Source: Alternaria dauci
Taxonomy: Eukaryota > Ascomycota > Dothideomycetes > Pleosporales > Pleosporaceae
Length of the DNA stretch: 64,000 bases
NCBI RefSeq assembly: GCF_042100115.1
Contig: NC_091272.1
Coordinates: forward strand, 1,550,001-1,614,000
Reading direction: 5' to 3'
Shown one piece after another: positions 47,389-59,364 of this stretch. Positions within the stretch are counted from its first letter, which is position 1, and each line of letters starts with the position of its first letter. Position numbers and translations under genes: made by a program. The notes beneath the pieces are model-generated. The model made no database searches and was not told where the DNA came from. It saw only the letters and a list, made by a program, of their open reading frames with translations.

Positions 47389-48361
47389 CTAGAAGATGTT
47401 CCAAACGTCTTCCGCGGCATGGCAGAACTTACTGCATGCAACGCTGGCACTGAGGTTAAACTGGCTAATGGCGATACTGTCGTCCTTGATGTGATCGGCA
47501 AAGTCGTCATTACCCTTGGCCATGGCACCTACGAAGACTGCGATGCTCTCGCCCTTGTTGAGGTCGCCAATGTAGTCGCTGACACGTACGACCTCGGAGT
47601 CGAAGCTGAGCGTGACCTTGCGGCAGTTGGGGGGAAGGTGATCAGTAATGGGGTTCTTGATGACCTCGATGAGTTTTTCCTGCGATGACGTCGACCGGAT
47701 CTGGTGTCTGTGCAGGAGTTGGACCATAAGTCCAGCGAATCGCTTAAAGGTACGAGGAATGCGCACTGTAGGGCTGACCCTTATAAGCACATTCTTGGAG
47801 GTGTGGATGTAGATTTGGAGCTTGCCCGCCTTGTTGATTGGCGAGTCAAGCAACGTGAGCAGACACTGTAGCGCTACGTTAGCTGACGATCCAACTTAGC
47901 CTCCTCCTGTACGCACTTGATGTGTGATGTCGGGCCGGGCCTCGCTGATATCGCGGCCCATCTTGCGCATTACGCCGATGTGGTCGTCGCTGTTGAGCAG
48001 ATTGTACTTGTCTTCGCGCGCGCCGGGGCCCCGACCAGTGCCGTGTGACGCCTTGTACGTCTCGAGGGTCGCATTGCACAGAACGACGATCAGGCGCTGC
48101 GTGTCTTTGTCGTTGGCCGGAATGGGGGTGTGCTGCTCGGCGACTAGCTTGGGCAGCTCTGGAGGAGGCATCGATTGTGTTCCTGCGCGCGGTACCGTAG
48201 TGTCAGCGTTGTCGGCGATTGATGGTGAGCACAGTCGATGGCGCCACCAAGGAACTCGCAGTCGACATACTTGCGCGCTTCTTTCCCCGCTCGGCCGAGT
48301 CTCGGGAGGTAGGTCTTTCTGTTGGCGACTTGGACTCTTCGGATTTGGGGAGGGGAGCCAT
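47389..48361 (-). CDS. emg1: EMG1/NEP1 18S rRNA pseudouridine N1-methyltransferase
   Basis: SPOUT methyltransferase that modifies a hypermodified pseudouridine of 18S rRNA and is needed for small-subunit assembly in the nucleolus. Exons (minus strand) are 48361-48271, 48182-47917 and 47865-47389, giving 277 aa. The N-terminal ~35 residues are variable and charged. The core reads [23 protein letters not shown]-type context, then [58 protein letters not shown] and [16 protein letters not shown]. These cover the substrate and SAM-binding knot. Introns are 88 and 51 nt. The end EDVWNIF fits the family. Confidence 0.95.
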
Positions 48362-49519
48362 GTTGACGTGTGGTGAAAGGCAAGTCACTGGAACAACCTT
48401 GTACAAGTCTGTGCGTGTGTGACCTGTGGCGCGGAAAGATTGGTCCCAGGCAGAGAGAGAAAAGGGAAGAAGTCGATGAGTCGCTTGTCCGGGCACTTGA
48501 GGGTCAGCAATTGCGAATGCACTTACACACCAGTGTCGACGAGGTGTCTTCTGGTCGAGGAAAAAAGCGGTGGATATGCGATAAGCTCGAGCAATGGCTG
48601 GGGAACTACGCGTCCTATTTGTGCGAACTGTCGGTGAAAACAGCGTTTTTCCCTTGACTAATCATAGGCGGGCGAGTGGCATGATTACGTGAGAAGACGA
48701 TCCTTGGGATAATCCACCGACTGACCAGAGTAGTTCTCACCACCAACTCGCCGGTCTATATTATCATGCAAGAGCACGACAGTAGCTTGCATCGGCGCTA
48801 TGTGGGAAGCAAGCAGCATTCTGCCGCCTTAGTTAGTGATTACATGCAACGTGGCTGTCCATTCGGGCGACGCTGTTTGACTCCATGCCAGGTCGTTCGT
48901 TGGCTCGGCGAAACCCAGTGTCAAGCGAGGTCCGAAAGCGCAGTCAGCTCGGCGTCAGTCACTGCTCACACCGACAACTCCCGTAGCCTCGAGGGTAGTG
49001 CTGCTTGCAGATAATGTATGTACAGTACTCAGTAAGCTCCGAAGCGGGCCTCGGAACGTTCTGCAACGAAAGCGTCTCACCATAGTCTCTTGGCCCGCCT
49101 TGCATTTGAAACAGTCACCATATCACGCGGTCGCCTCACACTCAACATGCTTCTACACGCCATGCGTATGGCCTTCTCTGTAAACATCATGCGATCTGCC
49201 AAGCATACATAGTGGTCCAGTCATGCGCGAAACGAGTCTGGTTTGGCCGTCGCGCTGCCGCCTGAGCGGCTCTGCAGTGGGTACATGAACGCTAACCGTC
49301 GTCGCATTTTGCCTGTCCCTGTCGCTGTCATTCAACACCACGTCCTCTTTCCTTAATTCGATTCTCTCAAGTCGCAGGCGATATCTTCATACATTCTTTT
49401 GGTGGCAGCCGGCTGTCTTGATTTTGATCGTTATCGCAAGCTCGTGAACGCTCCGACAAAACAAATATCATTCCAGTCACCTCGATTAATCCGACCGTTC
49501 CCTACCAAACAACATCAAA
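48362..49519. promoter_or_regulatory. Divergent intergenic region, EMG1 / small membrane protein
   Basis: 1.16 kb between two start codons facing away from each other. No supported gene. It should contain both promoters; no specific box stands out. Confidence 0.4.
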
Positions 49520-49738
49520 ATGGCTTTCGAGTGGCTGGCACCGATCCTTACACCCGCCGCCCTGCGCTCCGTACAAGCTGACGGTCGACCGGTCATTACC
49601 CTCTTTCTTGTAATCTTTGGCCTCTCAGTCTTCGGCGTCCTGATATGGTACGTCCACTTCGTTACATCTAAGATGTATCCGAAGAAGAAGGATCCCAATG
49701 CCAAGAAGGGCCCGCTGCTCGGCTTCATCAAGCGATAG
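49520..49738 (+). CDS. Small single-pass membrane protein, unknown
   Basis: 72 residues with no intron. The N-terminus is weakly amphipathic. One clear transmembrane helix runs about residues 27-47 (ITLFLVIFGLSVFGVLIWYV), followed by a Lys-rich tail (MYPKKKDPNAKKGPL). The start context CAAAATGG is good. Its size and topology resemble small ER or mitochondrial accessory subunits, but I recognise no family. Coding is supported by the helix plus basic tail and by the start context. Confidence 0.6.
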   Translation: MAFEWLAPILTPAALRSVQADGRPVITLFLVIFGLSVFGVLIWYVHFVTSKMYPKKKDPNAKKGPLLGFIKR

Positions 49739-50435
49739 TTGGTGGAAGAGGGCGGAGCGGGGGATGCTGGGCCAGAGTTGAGAAGAGTGGGATCCCGTCG
49801 ATGGAAGACGACACGACTATCGAGAGAATAATTGCGACGCCCATATTACATCACCAAACGCAATCTTGATCGAATCTACATCGAAGCCACCTCGATCGAC
49901 GTTGGTCTCCCTTTGATTCAACACATGGCGCGTAGTCTGTCTTGTAGGAGGGTTGAAGGATGGATCGGACCTCTTACTACTCATCGCAAATGGTGCAGAC
50001 AGGCCACCGAGGAGTATGCGGGATTCATACCTTTGAGTGAATGACTTGCTAGACTTTCAATTTCAATACATAATTCTTACCCATCGCATGGCGAATTCTC
50101 ATCATACACGAAAAATCGGAACGCTTCTTGATCAGAACACTGACACCTAATTTGGCAAGTCTTCTACATGATTTGTTAAGCAGTCTCTTCCGAAGCTTGT
50201 CGGCACTCATGAGGCCTATCGGGGATTACGAGCCAATGACGTATGACCTACCCACTCATATCAAAACGCAACAGATACACGTATACACGAATACACGGCT
50301 TATGTCCGATTACTGCTGCCTATGTTACTAAATATGTGGGTGCCTTTGAGTGCTATAAAATTGGATAGAAAGCGAACGACATGATACCACCACACAAGAC
50401 ACCAACACACCAACACACCTGAGACAGTTGTCATC
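49739..50435. other. Intergenic upstream of the SDR gene
   Basis: 697 bp without a supported gene. The last 80 bp have a TATA box and a CA-rich leader (ACCAACACACC repeats) just before the SDR start. Confidence 0.5.
50354..50359 (+). promoter_or_regulatory. TATA box of the SDR gene
   Basis: TATAAA lies 82 bp upstream of the ATG, followed by a purine- and CA-rich leader. The placement is right for a short-leader promoter. Confidence 0.6.
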
Positions 50436-51273
50436 ATGTCTGCTCAATCGATCCCAACAGCACTCCCTCTACAAGGCAAGATTGCTATAGTCACAGGCGC
50501 CTCGCGAGGAATTGGGGCTGGCTTGGCGTTAGAGCTGGCGCGAAGGGGAGCAAAGGTCAGTCCACCGACTTCAACCAAGTCAACCAAGCCGCTTACACAT
50601 GGAACAGGTCACCCTCGTCTACACTTCCCCCAAAAGCGGAGACCTAGCGGAAGCGATTGCCTCGAAGATCAAGTCACTCGGCAATGGTAGCGATTCGAAA
50701 ATTGTTCAGGCCGACCTCAAGCAACTTGACGCACCTGAAAAGATTGTGTCAGCGACCAGAGAAGCGTTTGGTGACAAGATCGACATTTTGGTCAACAACG
50801 CTGGCGTTTTGTTTGAAAAGTCTATCACGGAAACAACAGCAGAAGACTATGCCAGCATATTCGATGTCAATGTCCGCGCACCTCTCCTTCTCACAGCCGC
50901 GGTAGTGCCCCATTTACGAGCACCAGGCCGTATCATAAACATGTCGTCCATAGGCGCCCGCTTAGGCATCGCCAATTTGACCCTCTACACAGCATCCAAA
51001 GCAGCGATAGAAGGTGTGACCCGGAGTCTGGCACAAGAGCTAGGCGTTGCAGGACATACAGTAAACGCTGTGGCGCCGGGTCCTACAGAGTCGGAGATGT
51101 TGGACGATGTACCAAAAGAGGTTGTGGAGGTCCAATTGAAGCAGACTGCAGTCGAGAGAAGAGTTGGCACCGCGGACGATATCGCAAGAATTGTGGCCTG
51201 GCTCTGTAGCGACGATGCGAAGTGGGTTTCGGGTCAGACCATTTCCGCCAGCGGTGGTTTCCTGAAGTTGTAA
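50436..51273 (+). CDS. Short-chain dehydrogenase/reductase
   Basis: NAD(P)-dependent oxidoreductase of the classical SDR type. Exons 50436-50555 and 50608-51273 give 261 aa. The cofactor motif TGASRGIG is near residue 20, NNAG near 98, the catalytic Ser in INMSSIGARLG, and the YTASK Tyr/Lys pair follows. The end VSGQTISASGGFLKL is standard. The 52-nt intron (GTCAGT...CAG) falls right after the first helix, at AK-VTLVYTS. The best overall resemblance is to 3-ketoacyl-ACP-reductase-like fungal SDRs, many of unknown substrate. No biosynthetic cluster is visible around it. Confidence 0.9.
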
Positions 51274-52531
51274 GCGCGTTCTGTCAATGTTTGGCAATAC
51301 TGCTTGTTTGATATGGAAGCTTGGAGTGGATCTCAGCGGTCGTGTTTGGGTTCTAAGACCGGAGGTGTTTGGACGGGAATAAATCGGATTTAGTCGGCAA
51401 CGACCGTTCAAACAAACATGCAGAGTATGACCGAGCGAGTACACATCTGTGTGAAAATCGATGACGCCACAGCCGTTGGATCGTCGACAGGTGAACATGC
51501 GTGCTTAGAGGTCGCGTTCTTCAAGTTGTGAAAAGAAAGTGAGATCAAGACTTCTTGGGCGGGCCTGAGTAGTCGCAAGCTTCAGCCAAGGCGAACGAGC
51601 AGCAGGGCATTCATCTCTTACAGCTGTCACTCTCAGCCATGCCGCAGGATTATCGTGCGCCATTGAAGCTTGTGTCCAGGTCCACATGGTAAGGCGGTCG
51701 AAAGCCGTCGGAGGCTCGAAGCACAATGTAGAAGTCGTAAGGGCGTCGGCAGTTGAGCCTCAACGCACCGACCAGGGGCTGGATGGAGGCGCTGCACTCC
51801 AACGCACTAGGTTTTAGCCTACCACGTCCCAAACACCTCTCAAACGCCTCGCTCTGCCATTTCGCATGGCGAAGACTAGAATGCATGGCCATTCACGTTT
51901 CAGAGCTGGATCTTGGCATAGATCTAGCCCTAGTCACGCCATCTCGCGTCCCTGATTGGCCGTCATCCCGTTGCGATACGCGCTCGTAGACAGCGGATCT
52001 TACGGTGTCGCAGCTTTGCACTGCAGAGCCATGGAAGATGGTTCGACTTCTGCTACCGTTTCGCTCTTTGGGCCCTGGATTACCCATCCTCCCGACTCTC
52101 TGATGGACTGATACCCTTTACCCACTTTTGCTAATGGCAGAGCTGACCTGACTTGTCCTGACCCCCGTCGTCGGTGCCGCTTCATCCTCTGTTCGCCGCA
52201 ACGTGGGCTTATAGGCTTTTGTTTCCCCTACTCACCCCAAGACTCGACCGATTTCATGCCGGTGCTTCTTTAGCCGGGTGACTGAACGCCTCTTCTTGTA
52301 CTATTTCTCTTCTTTTGTGCGGGCACTCTTAGTAAGTCACACTCATTCTTTCCCAGGGCTTCTCGTGCTGCGCTGTCGCTGTCCCTGGTGGCTTCGATCT
52401 AACCTATGTACAGATTACTTAGACACTCATTGAACTTGTTGCTCCACTTCGGCCACATTCAGCAGGTCTGAAGATCATCGGCACCCACACCAGTCATTCA
52501 ATCGCTGCTCCATTCGTTCCACCCAGCAGCT
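51274..52531. other. Long upstream region of NoxB
   Basis: 1.26 kb. Short ORFs on both strands are not convincing. It probably contains the NoxB promoter and a spliced leader. Confidence 0.5.
52332..52413 (+). other. Candidate 5'-UTR intron of NoxB
   Basis: GTAAGT at 52332, a TCTAACC branch-like site and TACAG ending at 52413 would define an 82-nt intron 118 bp before the start codon. Confidence 0.4.
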
Positions 52532-54371
52532 ATGTCGTACACCACCAGTCTTACAGGTCGCGAGCGGTCAAGATGGCCACCGCTAACGCGCATGCTCATG
52601 TCCGGGGAGATGTCGGATGAAAAGGCGCGAGAGTTGACACGGAAAGAGAAATTTGACGTGTGGATGGTCAACGAGGGTTACCGAAGATTGTAGGTCACAG
52701 CACAGGGTCAAAGAAGCAAATTGACTAACGTATCCAGCTTTGTGTTCACCTTTGCGATATTACACGTCATGGTCTTCGTCTTTGGTATGATGAATTACGG
52801 CCTGAAGGATAACTCCATTGGCTCAAGGGAGCGCTTTGGTCTGACATTCCCCATTGCTCGTTCCGCTGCTCTCGTGCTCCACGTCGACGTCGCTTTCATC
52901 CTCTTTCCAGTATGCAGGAACCTAATCTCCATGGCTCGTCGTACGCCGTTGAACGACGTAATTCCTTTTGACAAGAACATTACCTTTCACAAACTGGTAG
53001 CCTGGTCCATCGTATTCTTCTCCTGGGTCCACACTATCGCCCATTGGAACAACCTCGCCAGGTTTTCGGCATCGAACGATCTAGGATTCATGGGATTCAT
53101 CCTAGCCAACCTTGCGACTGGACCTGGATGGAGCGGTTACGTCATGCTGCTTGCGCTCAACGCGATCGCCTTTACAGCCGCGGAGAAGGCTCGTCGTGCC
53201 AACTTCGAACGCTTCTGGTACATGCACCATCTGTTCATTGTATTCTTCGTTTTCTGGTCGATCCACGGAGCTTTCTGTATGATTCAGCCTGACTTTGCGC
53301 CTTTCTGCGACGGCATTGGTGTTTTCTGGGAGTACTGGATGTACGGTGGATTCGCCTACCTGGCCGAACGCATCGCCCGTGAAGTACGAGGACGACACAA
53401 GACGTACATCTCCAAGGTCATCCAGCATCCCAGCAACGTTTGCGAGGTTCAGATCAAGAAGGAGCATACCAAAACTCGTGCTGGACAGGTATGTCGCCTC
53501 GTCATTCGAATATGACTGTGTACTAACGACGACAGTACATCTTCTTGTGCTGCCCTGAAATCTCCATCTGGCAATACCATCCCTTTACTCTTACCAGCGC
53601 ACCCGAAGAAGACTACATCTCTGTGCATATTCGTATGGTCGGAAACTTCACCAAAGCCTTCGGTCAGGCCCTTGGCTGCAGCACCGAGAGGAAGCCGCCC
53701 GGCGAAAAGAGCGAAAAGGGCGGATCGAGCGAAGAAATTGCCTTGCGAAAGATCCTCCCCCGAGTCTATATCGATGGTCCTTTCGGTTCCGCTTCTGAGG
53801 ATGTGTTCAAGTTCGAAGTCGCCGTTCTCTGCGGTGCTGGTATTGGTGTCACACCTTTCGCATCGATCCTCAAGAGTATCTGGTATCGCATGAACTACCC
53901 TCAGGGATCTCGCACAAGGCTAAGGAAGGTATACTTCTTCTGGATCTGCAGAGATTTTGGGTCTTTCGAATGGTTCAGGTCGCTGTTGCTGGCCATCGAG
54001 GCACAGGATGTCGATGACCACATCGAAATCCACACCGTAAGTCTTATACTCATCAGTGGCTCTTCGAAACAATGGTTTACTAACTACCCCCATAGTACCT
54101 TACAGCAAAGATCAAGGCAGACGACGCGACAAACATTATGATCAATGACGCAAACGCCGAACAGGACGCCATCACCGGTCTTCGCGCACCTACAAACTTC
54201 GGTCGACCCAACTGGGACATGATTTTCAAGTCCATCCGCAAAATCCACGCACCCGCCGAGGCTGGTGTCTTTTTCTGTGGCCCCAAGGGTCTCGGTTCTA
54301 CACTCCACGTCAAGTGCAACATGTACTCTGAGCCTGGCTTCAGTTTCGTATGGGGTAAGGAGAACTTCTAA
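52532..54371 (+). CDS. noxB: NADPH oxidase, NoxB/Nox2 type
   Basis: Transmembrane oxidase that makes superoxide from oxygen using NADPH, needed in many fungi for differentiation and host penetration. Exons 52532-52689, 52738-53488, 53536-54036 and 54096-54371 give 561 aa. An N-terminal extension of ~50 residues with a charged helix (ARELTRKEKFDVWMVNEG) precedes the first membrane helix and favours the NoxB over the NoxA class. Six helices carry haem His candidates in FHKLVAWSIVFFSWVHTIAHW and FWYMHHLFIVFFVFWSIHG. The FAD motif HPFTLTSAP and NADPH motifs GPFGSASEDVF, GAGIGVTPFASIL and VFFCGPKG are intact. It ends FSFVWGKENF as in the family. Confidence 0.95.
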
Positions 54372-55095
54372 ATGCCATCGCCATTTTTGGAGAGAATGAT
54401 ACGGGGAGAAAGACGAAGGGACTGGGGTTATACCATTTGCTATATTGAGAGCGAATTGTCACTTATTACTACGGTTGTATATAATTCGCTCGTCTCTTTC
54501 CACTTTTTCGTCTATTTGTTTGTTAATCTTGAAAGCTGCAAGCGGCTTGAGAAGTATTTTCAAAGGCTACGATATCCCATAGAATTTCTAATGATGAAGA
54601 CTGAACGCATTCCATTCACAAGTGCCTCCTCCGCGGCTGCACTTGTTCGTACATGCCAACCCAAAAGATTAGCCTGATTGCCACCCTGTTTTTCCCTCAA
54701 ATTTCACGCAATCGTACGATCCTACATATGCGTAATCACGCCACTCTCATTCATGCATTCAAGCCAGCCAAACATCCCGAAACCCTGTACGCCGCAACAC
54801 CAAGGTTAAACTCCACATCGCCTCGGGTAACGGCAATGCTCGGACTCCGCGGGATCTACGCTTCATACCGAGCGATGGGATTGGGGTGGTCCTTGTCAGC
54901 GCGTAGCGATTCAGGGCGCAGGACGGACGGTGGGACGCGAGGTCGGGAGAGGAGACAGTGGTCAAGCTTTGGGTGTCTCGGGAGCCAAGGGCTTGGGGTT
55001 TGAGCACGTGAAAGGCTCCACGGACTGAGATCGTGTATAGAAAACTAGACCGTATGCTGCTAGACGAATTGGGTAAGATATCGTGCTACGCTAAG
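54372..55095. other. Convergent intergenic region
   Basis: 724 bp between NoxB and the metallo-beta-lactamase gene; both 3' UTRs. AT-richer just after NoxB. No gene seen. Confidence 0.5.
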
Positions 55096-56269
55096 CTACA
55101 ACTGTTTCTTCCATCCCTTCTCTAACCAGTTGTTGATTTCTACAAGTCCCTCTAGCTCTTTGACCCCCGAATCGATACCTTCGCCTACAGTCATATCGTG
55201 GGCTCCAATGACCCATATGTTGTCTTTCCGCGCAAATTCTCTGGTACGGAACATCGTGTCGATTGCTTGTTCTGGATCGGCGTGCATGCCCGACTCCGAA
55301 TAAGGTGGCCTGGCAGTACGTCTCGGCTCTTTGAGAAGGTCTGGATGATGATAACAGTCGCCAGCCAGCAGTACAAAAGTGTGCTCGTTCTCTGTGGAGC
55401 CTGATGTCGTTCGCACTAGCATCATCTGATGGCCTGGCGAATGTCCTGGAGCGTCGACGATATACGCTGACCCATCTCCAAACACATCGTATCCTCGATC
55501 AAAAGCGCCGATACCGATCCACTCGGGCTTTTTGAGATCTACAGCAACGTACTTACCCTGCGCCATACCCTCCGTAACTTGGCCTGCTCTCTTGTCGCCT
55601 GCTTCTCTCAACACATCATCAGGCACATAGCTCTCTACAATCTTTCGGCTACCATCCACCGGCAAAGTCTCACTGAGCGTCACGGCTCTCGAATCAATCG
55701 GATAACCTAAAAATCAGTATCCAGAGTCAGCAAAAGGCTCAAATACAATTCGTACACGGAAGATACCCACCCGGCCTCGCGTATGTACAGCAAGTTGGGC
55801 CAACCCACATTTCTGCCTCCCCAAACCCAGCCTTGGCCCCATCGCCAACATGATCAAAGTGCATGTGCGAAAAAATGACTGCCTTGACTTTCTCAGGTTG
55901 CTGTTCGGCCGATCCATGCTCTCGTAGAATGTCTGCCGGTGACTCTGGCTCGCACGTGAAGTATGGTAGAGCGTCTTCGACAAGAACAGGCGGGAGGTTC
56001 TCGAGGTCTTTTCGCATGCCTAAATCGAAAATGTACTTATCCCCGGTTGCGGCGTGCTCGATGAAGAACACGTAGTCTGGTGCGTAAAACGTCTCTCTGT
56101 TCCCGCTCTCATCGTTGAGGTCCTTTGGCTCTTGCGGCTTATCCGGGCCAGGAAGCAAGATCATGTCCGTGGGCATGTAAATGCCGCCGGCTTGAATCAG
56201 ATGGACATTGCATATTGCGGTAGAGGATGGTATGGAATGCCATGGCAGCTGGACTGATGACTCTGTCAT
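55096..56269 (-). CDS. Metallo-beta-lactamase-fold hydrolase
   Basis: Exons (minus strand) are 56269-55771 and 55706-55096, giving 369 aa. The zinc motif HxHxDH is HMHFDH near residue 135. Later metal ligands appear as APGHSPGHQMM and LAGDCYHHPD. The join gives PTCCTYARPGYPIDS. The layout (ATGDKYIFDLGMRKD before the motif) resembles fungal lactonase-like members of this superfamily. Substrate is unknown, with no signal peptide. The intron (55707-55770, 64 nt) carries the shared TGTACGAA...CTGACT arrangement. Confidence 0.87.
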
Positions 56270-56747
56270 GGTTTTGATAAGATGGTGAAGATGAATTGCT
56301 CGTGAGTCGGGAATCAGATGTTCGGGATTTTATCTTGGAAGACATTTGAGATTTGAGTTAGTGACCATGCAGTTGACGTCATCGCTACAATGGGACATCT
56401 CACTAAGACTTACTGTTGCACATTGCGTATGAGTTCTTCTAAGCTTATATTCAGGCTGTAAGACAATCGAGATGTAGTATATGGTCTAAGTGTATACACA
56501 AGTATCACATGCTCGAACACGAACTCCAGACCTCGCTGCATCAAAGCTGCCATCCCATGCACTAGCTCAACCGCAACGAATTTCAGCACATGTAACAGAT
56601 ATCCAGTACCCTCAAGCAGTCCCATCTCAGCAGTTCACCGGGGCACCCTTGAGCTATCACAAGTACATTTGCAGACTACAAGGCTCTGTTATCTCTGCGT
56701 CTATCTGCTGACCGGTCAACGTAATCGTGACATCCGTACACATCCAT
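56270..56747. other. Intergenic, lactamase promoter
   Basis: 478 bp between two minus-strand genes. No gene or strong motif seen. Confidence 0.5.
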
Positions 56748-57092
56748 TCACCCTCTCCCGCCCCAACACTCCTCCTCGACCCACTTCTTCTCTCTACACT
56801 CGTCACATCCGCGTGTACCCTCTACATAAACCACCATCATCTCGTCTAAGGGCGTATAGCATCGCGCACCTCTACGACAAGAATCTTGACACATGCCACA
56901 TGTTGTATCCTTGTGTGTCGGCCACTGTACAAAATCGGTTGATGTCTCAAATGCAGTTCGGGTAATATGTCTTACCTCAGTCTCTGGAGTTGATTGCTTG
57001 GCATTGACGGTTCCGCTCGGGTGTTGGTAGTCTGGTGTATGAATTGGCGAGATGTGGCCGCATGTGTACTTCGTGAGGCGTAGATGACACAT
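56748..57092 (-). CDS. Small Cys/His-rich protein, unknown
   Basis: As two exons (57092-56976 and 56924-56748) it codes 97 residues; read straight through it is 114. It starts MCHLRLTKYTCGHISP and later has CGMCQDSCRRGARC and CDECREKK. The pairs could bind zinc. The 51-nt intron is in frame and stop-free, has GTAAGA and TACAG ends, and matches the hexokinase intron at 26 of 35 core positions. Similar small 'MC...CGH' proteins are common in this fungal class, with no known function that I can name. It has no signal peptide. Confidence 0.6.
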   Translation of the reverse strand: MCHLRLTKYTCGHISPIHTPDYQHPSGTVNAKQSTPETEVRHITRTAFETSTDFVQWPTHKDTTCGMCQDSCRRGARCYTPLDEMMVVYVEGTRGCDECREKKWVEEECWGGRG

Positions 57093-57586
57093 GTTGATGT
57101 ATCGAGGGGTTCAGTATTGTACAAGGTTGTGTTGGAGTTTGGTGTTGATCGGACTTGTGGCACGGTTGTTAAGTCGTGGGTTCGTTTGTGCTAAAAGAGT
57201 GCTCTTGCTTATACTTGAAGGAGAAGAAGCGACAAGTGAAATAGTAAGGATGTGATGGAGGGAGTCAATAGGCTTATAACTGAGTAATTTGGGGGGGGGG
57301 GGGGCACTTTCGTTCGTGTGAATGATCTTGGTCGCTCGGGTTCCTTCACAGCGTCAGTACAGCACATCAGTTGGTATAGCTGCAAACGCTTGGTGACGCA
57401 GGCTCGTATGCTGTGGCAAGAACGCAACAATGTTTATAAAACGAACTATGTGTATAACCCAATCAACGAGTGCCAAACGCCAGAGGAAGTTCAATACAAC
57501 GCTCGCTCTATCCGCCTACGCAAACAAGCCCAGAGCAGGATATGTACACTGGAGATGAAGGTATAAATATTCCAGCAAGCCAAGGC
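57093..57586. other. Intergenic with poly-G run
   Basis: 494 bp between two minus-strand genes. Contains a G14 run at 57291-57304. No gene seen. Confidence 0.5.
57291..57304 (+). repeat. G14 homopolymer
   Basis: A run of 14 G about 200 bp upstream of the small Cys/His gene. Such runs are prone to length error in assembly and to slippage. Confidence 0.9.
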
Positions 57587-58715
57587 CTATTTGGCAAGTA
57601 TCGGCGCCGCCTTTCCAGCTTTTTCCGCTGCGATGTTCGCCAGCTTTTGCAGCTTTTCGGCACGTACTTGGCGGAAGTATCGGAAGAGGAGGATGAAGGA
57701 TAGCTCGATGCGCTCTTTGGTCATCATGAGGAAACCTTGGACGAGCAGACCCTTGAGGATCTGAGGTCCGATACCCTTGAAGAGCGCTGCGGGACCTTCG
57801 TGTTGTATGATGTATTGCATGACCTCGGTGAAGGACTTGAAAGGCTTGCCGTTCCTGGCTGGTGGAGGTTTTGATTGCAGCCCAACTTTTGCGACGATAA
57901 GGGGTTGTGTTGCAATTGTGGCAAGAGTCTTGGAAAGAGCGCCGATGACTGAAAACTGTTAGCAGCTTCACTTGAGCAATGATGGTAGTCTCGACTTACG
58001 GAACGCCTCCAGAGGCTTCAGCGTCTTCTTTCCGGGGTACAAGACCTCGCGTAGTCGCTGGTAGGCTCCGTATGTGATGGAAGGGTTGACCACAAGCACC
58101 AGACTGGCCCTGAGGCCTCTCCAGAGACCAGTCCAGCCGTCATCGCCGTTGACCACGTCCATGGCCGTAGCGACCAAGCCCTTGCGCTCTGCCTTGGTCA
58201 TGGTCTGTTGCCTCGTCGTTACGACCGCGACTGGAATTGTGAAGAGCTGGGCGAGCGCTCCCGCAACGGCTCCCAGGGAGAGTTCGACTGGGGTACTCGG
58301 CGATGTTTGGAGCGAACGGTTCGCCACGTACAGACTCCGTACAACGGTATACCAGTAGAAGTAGGCAAAGTTGGTCGATGCTACGCCGAGCAGAGAGCCT
58401 CCTATGCCGGCATACAGGCCAGACAGACCCTCCTCTGCAAAGACCTTCTGCAGCGCGTCGACGGCACCATTGTAGTGTTCGCCATCGGCGGGATTGGCGT
58501 CATTGGAGGTGGGAGAGATCTTGACCTGGACCTGCAGCCGCGTCTTGATCCTGAGGCCTTGTTAGTACTTCTCTCGATTGCACACGACGACTCGGAATAT
58601 GTGGAACTTACAAGTCGAGAGGGTAGACAAGCGTGTTCGCGATGACAGCACCAGCGGCGCCTGCGACGGCGTTACCCCATGGTGGTAGAGTGTCTACCTT
58701 GGACTGCCCGGCCAT
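57587..58715 (-). CDS. Peroxisomal-type adenine nucleotide carrier (ANT1/PMP47-like)
   Basis: Mitochondrial-carrier-family protein, likely moving ATP into peroxisomes for fatty-acid activation. Exons (minus strand) are 58715-58612, 58550-58000 and 57948-57587, giving 338 aa. Three repeats are visible. The first (PWGNAVAGAAGAVIANTLVYPLD-L-IKTRLQ) has its signature split by an intron. The second has AVAGALAQLFTIPVAVVTTRQQ. The third has GALSKTLATIATQPLIVAKVGLQ. The PLD-L-IKTR and IPVAVVTTRQQ forms fit the PMP47/ANT1 branch better than mitochondrial ADP/ATP carriers, which carry RRRMMM. The first intron (58551-58611) uses an acceptor at CTCAG that keeps the frame. Confidence 0.88.
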
Positions 58716-59364
58716 GGTAGCGGTGGTTGAGTAAAGTTGCTAGGGCTTGGCTTGGAGTCTTGCGACTACGGAGAATGTGACAGGCAGAGGAATATGGGCG
58801 TGTGGAACAAGTTATGGAATCCTCCTATCTCATCGTGACAACAATAATCTGGGGACTGGAGATAGCAACACCGGGAGTCGGAAAAAGCGGGCAGGGGATG
58901 TTCATGGAGCACGCAACGCGATAGCGCTTGTCGCATGCATGGCTGACTTCTCCCGAGGTTGCAGAGGCCGAGGTCCAGGGTCGGATGACGTCTTGGCCTG
59001 GTCCTTTGGGCCTTCCTTCCCCGTCACCATCTGTTGATCATTTCGGCGGGCGCACGCAAGCTCTTGTTGGCTCGGCATACCTTACACGTGAGTGAGTGCC
59101 GTTTTGGGTCGCGCACCTGCTGTGAATCTGCATCTCTTGCTGCAACTGGCAGTCGCGACGACAGGCGGCTGGCAGGAACGTGCGTCGCGCTAAAACCCTC
59201 AGCGCCATTGCAAACAACACACGACCACCACGACTTCTTGGTGCGCCTTTGACTCAAATCCCTCGAGTGAGTCGCATCGTTATGGCACGACGCACGTAGC
59301 TTCACTGTTCACTGCTCGTATTGGTCAAGCTTCTTTAACCATACCCGGTTTCAGGCCATTCACC
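58716..59364. promoter_or_regulatory. Shared promoter, ANT1-like / PalB
   Basis: 649 bp between divergent start codons. ORFs here are short and overlap on both strands. No clear box seen. Confidence 0.5.

Noticed and set aside
46922..47404. 160-codon minus-strand ORF after EMG1
   Set aside because: Overlaps the EMG1 stop in a different frame and has no recognisable family.
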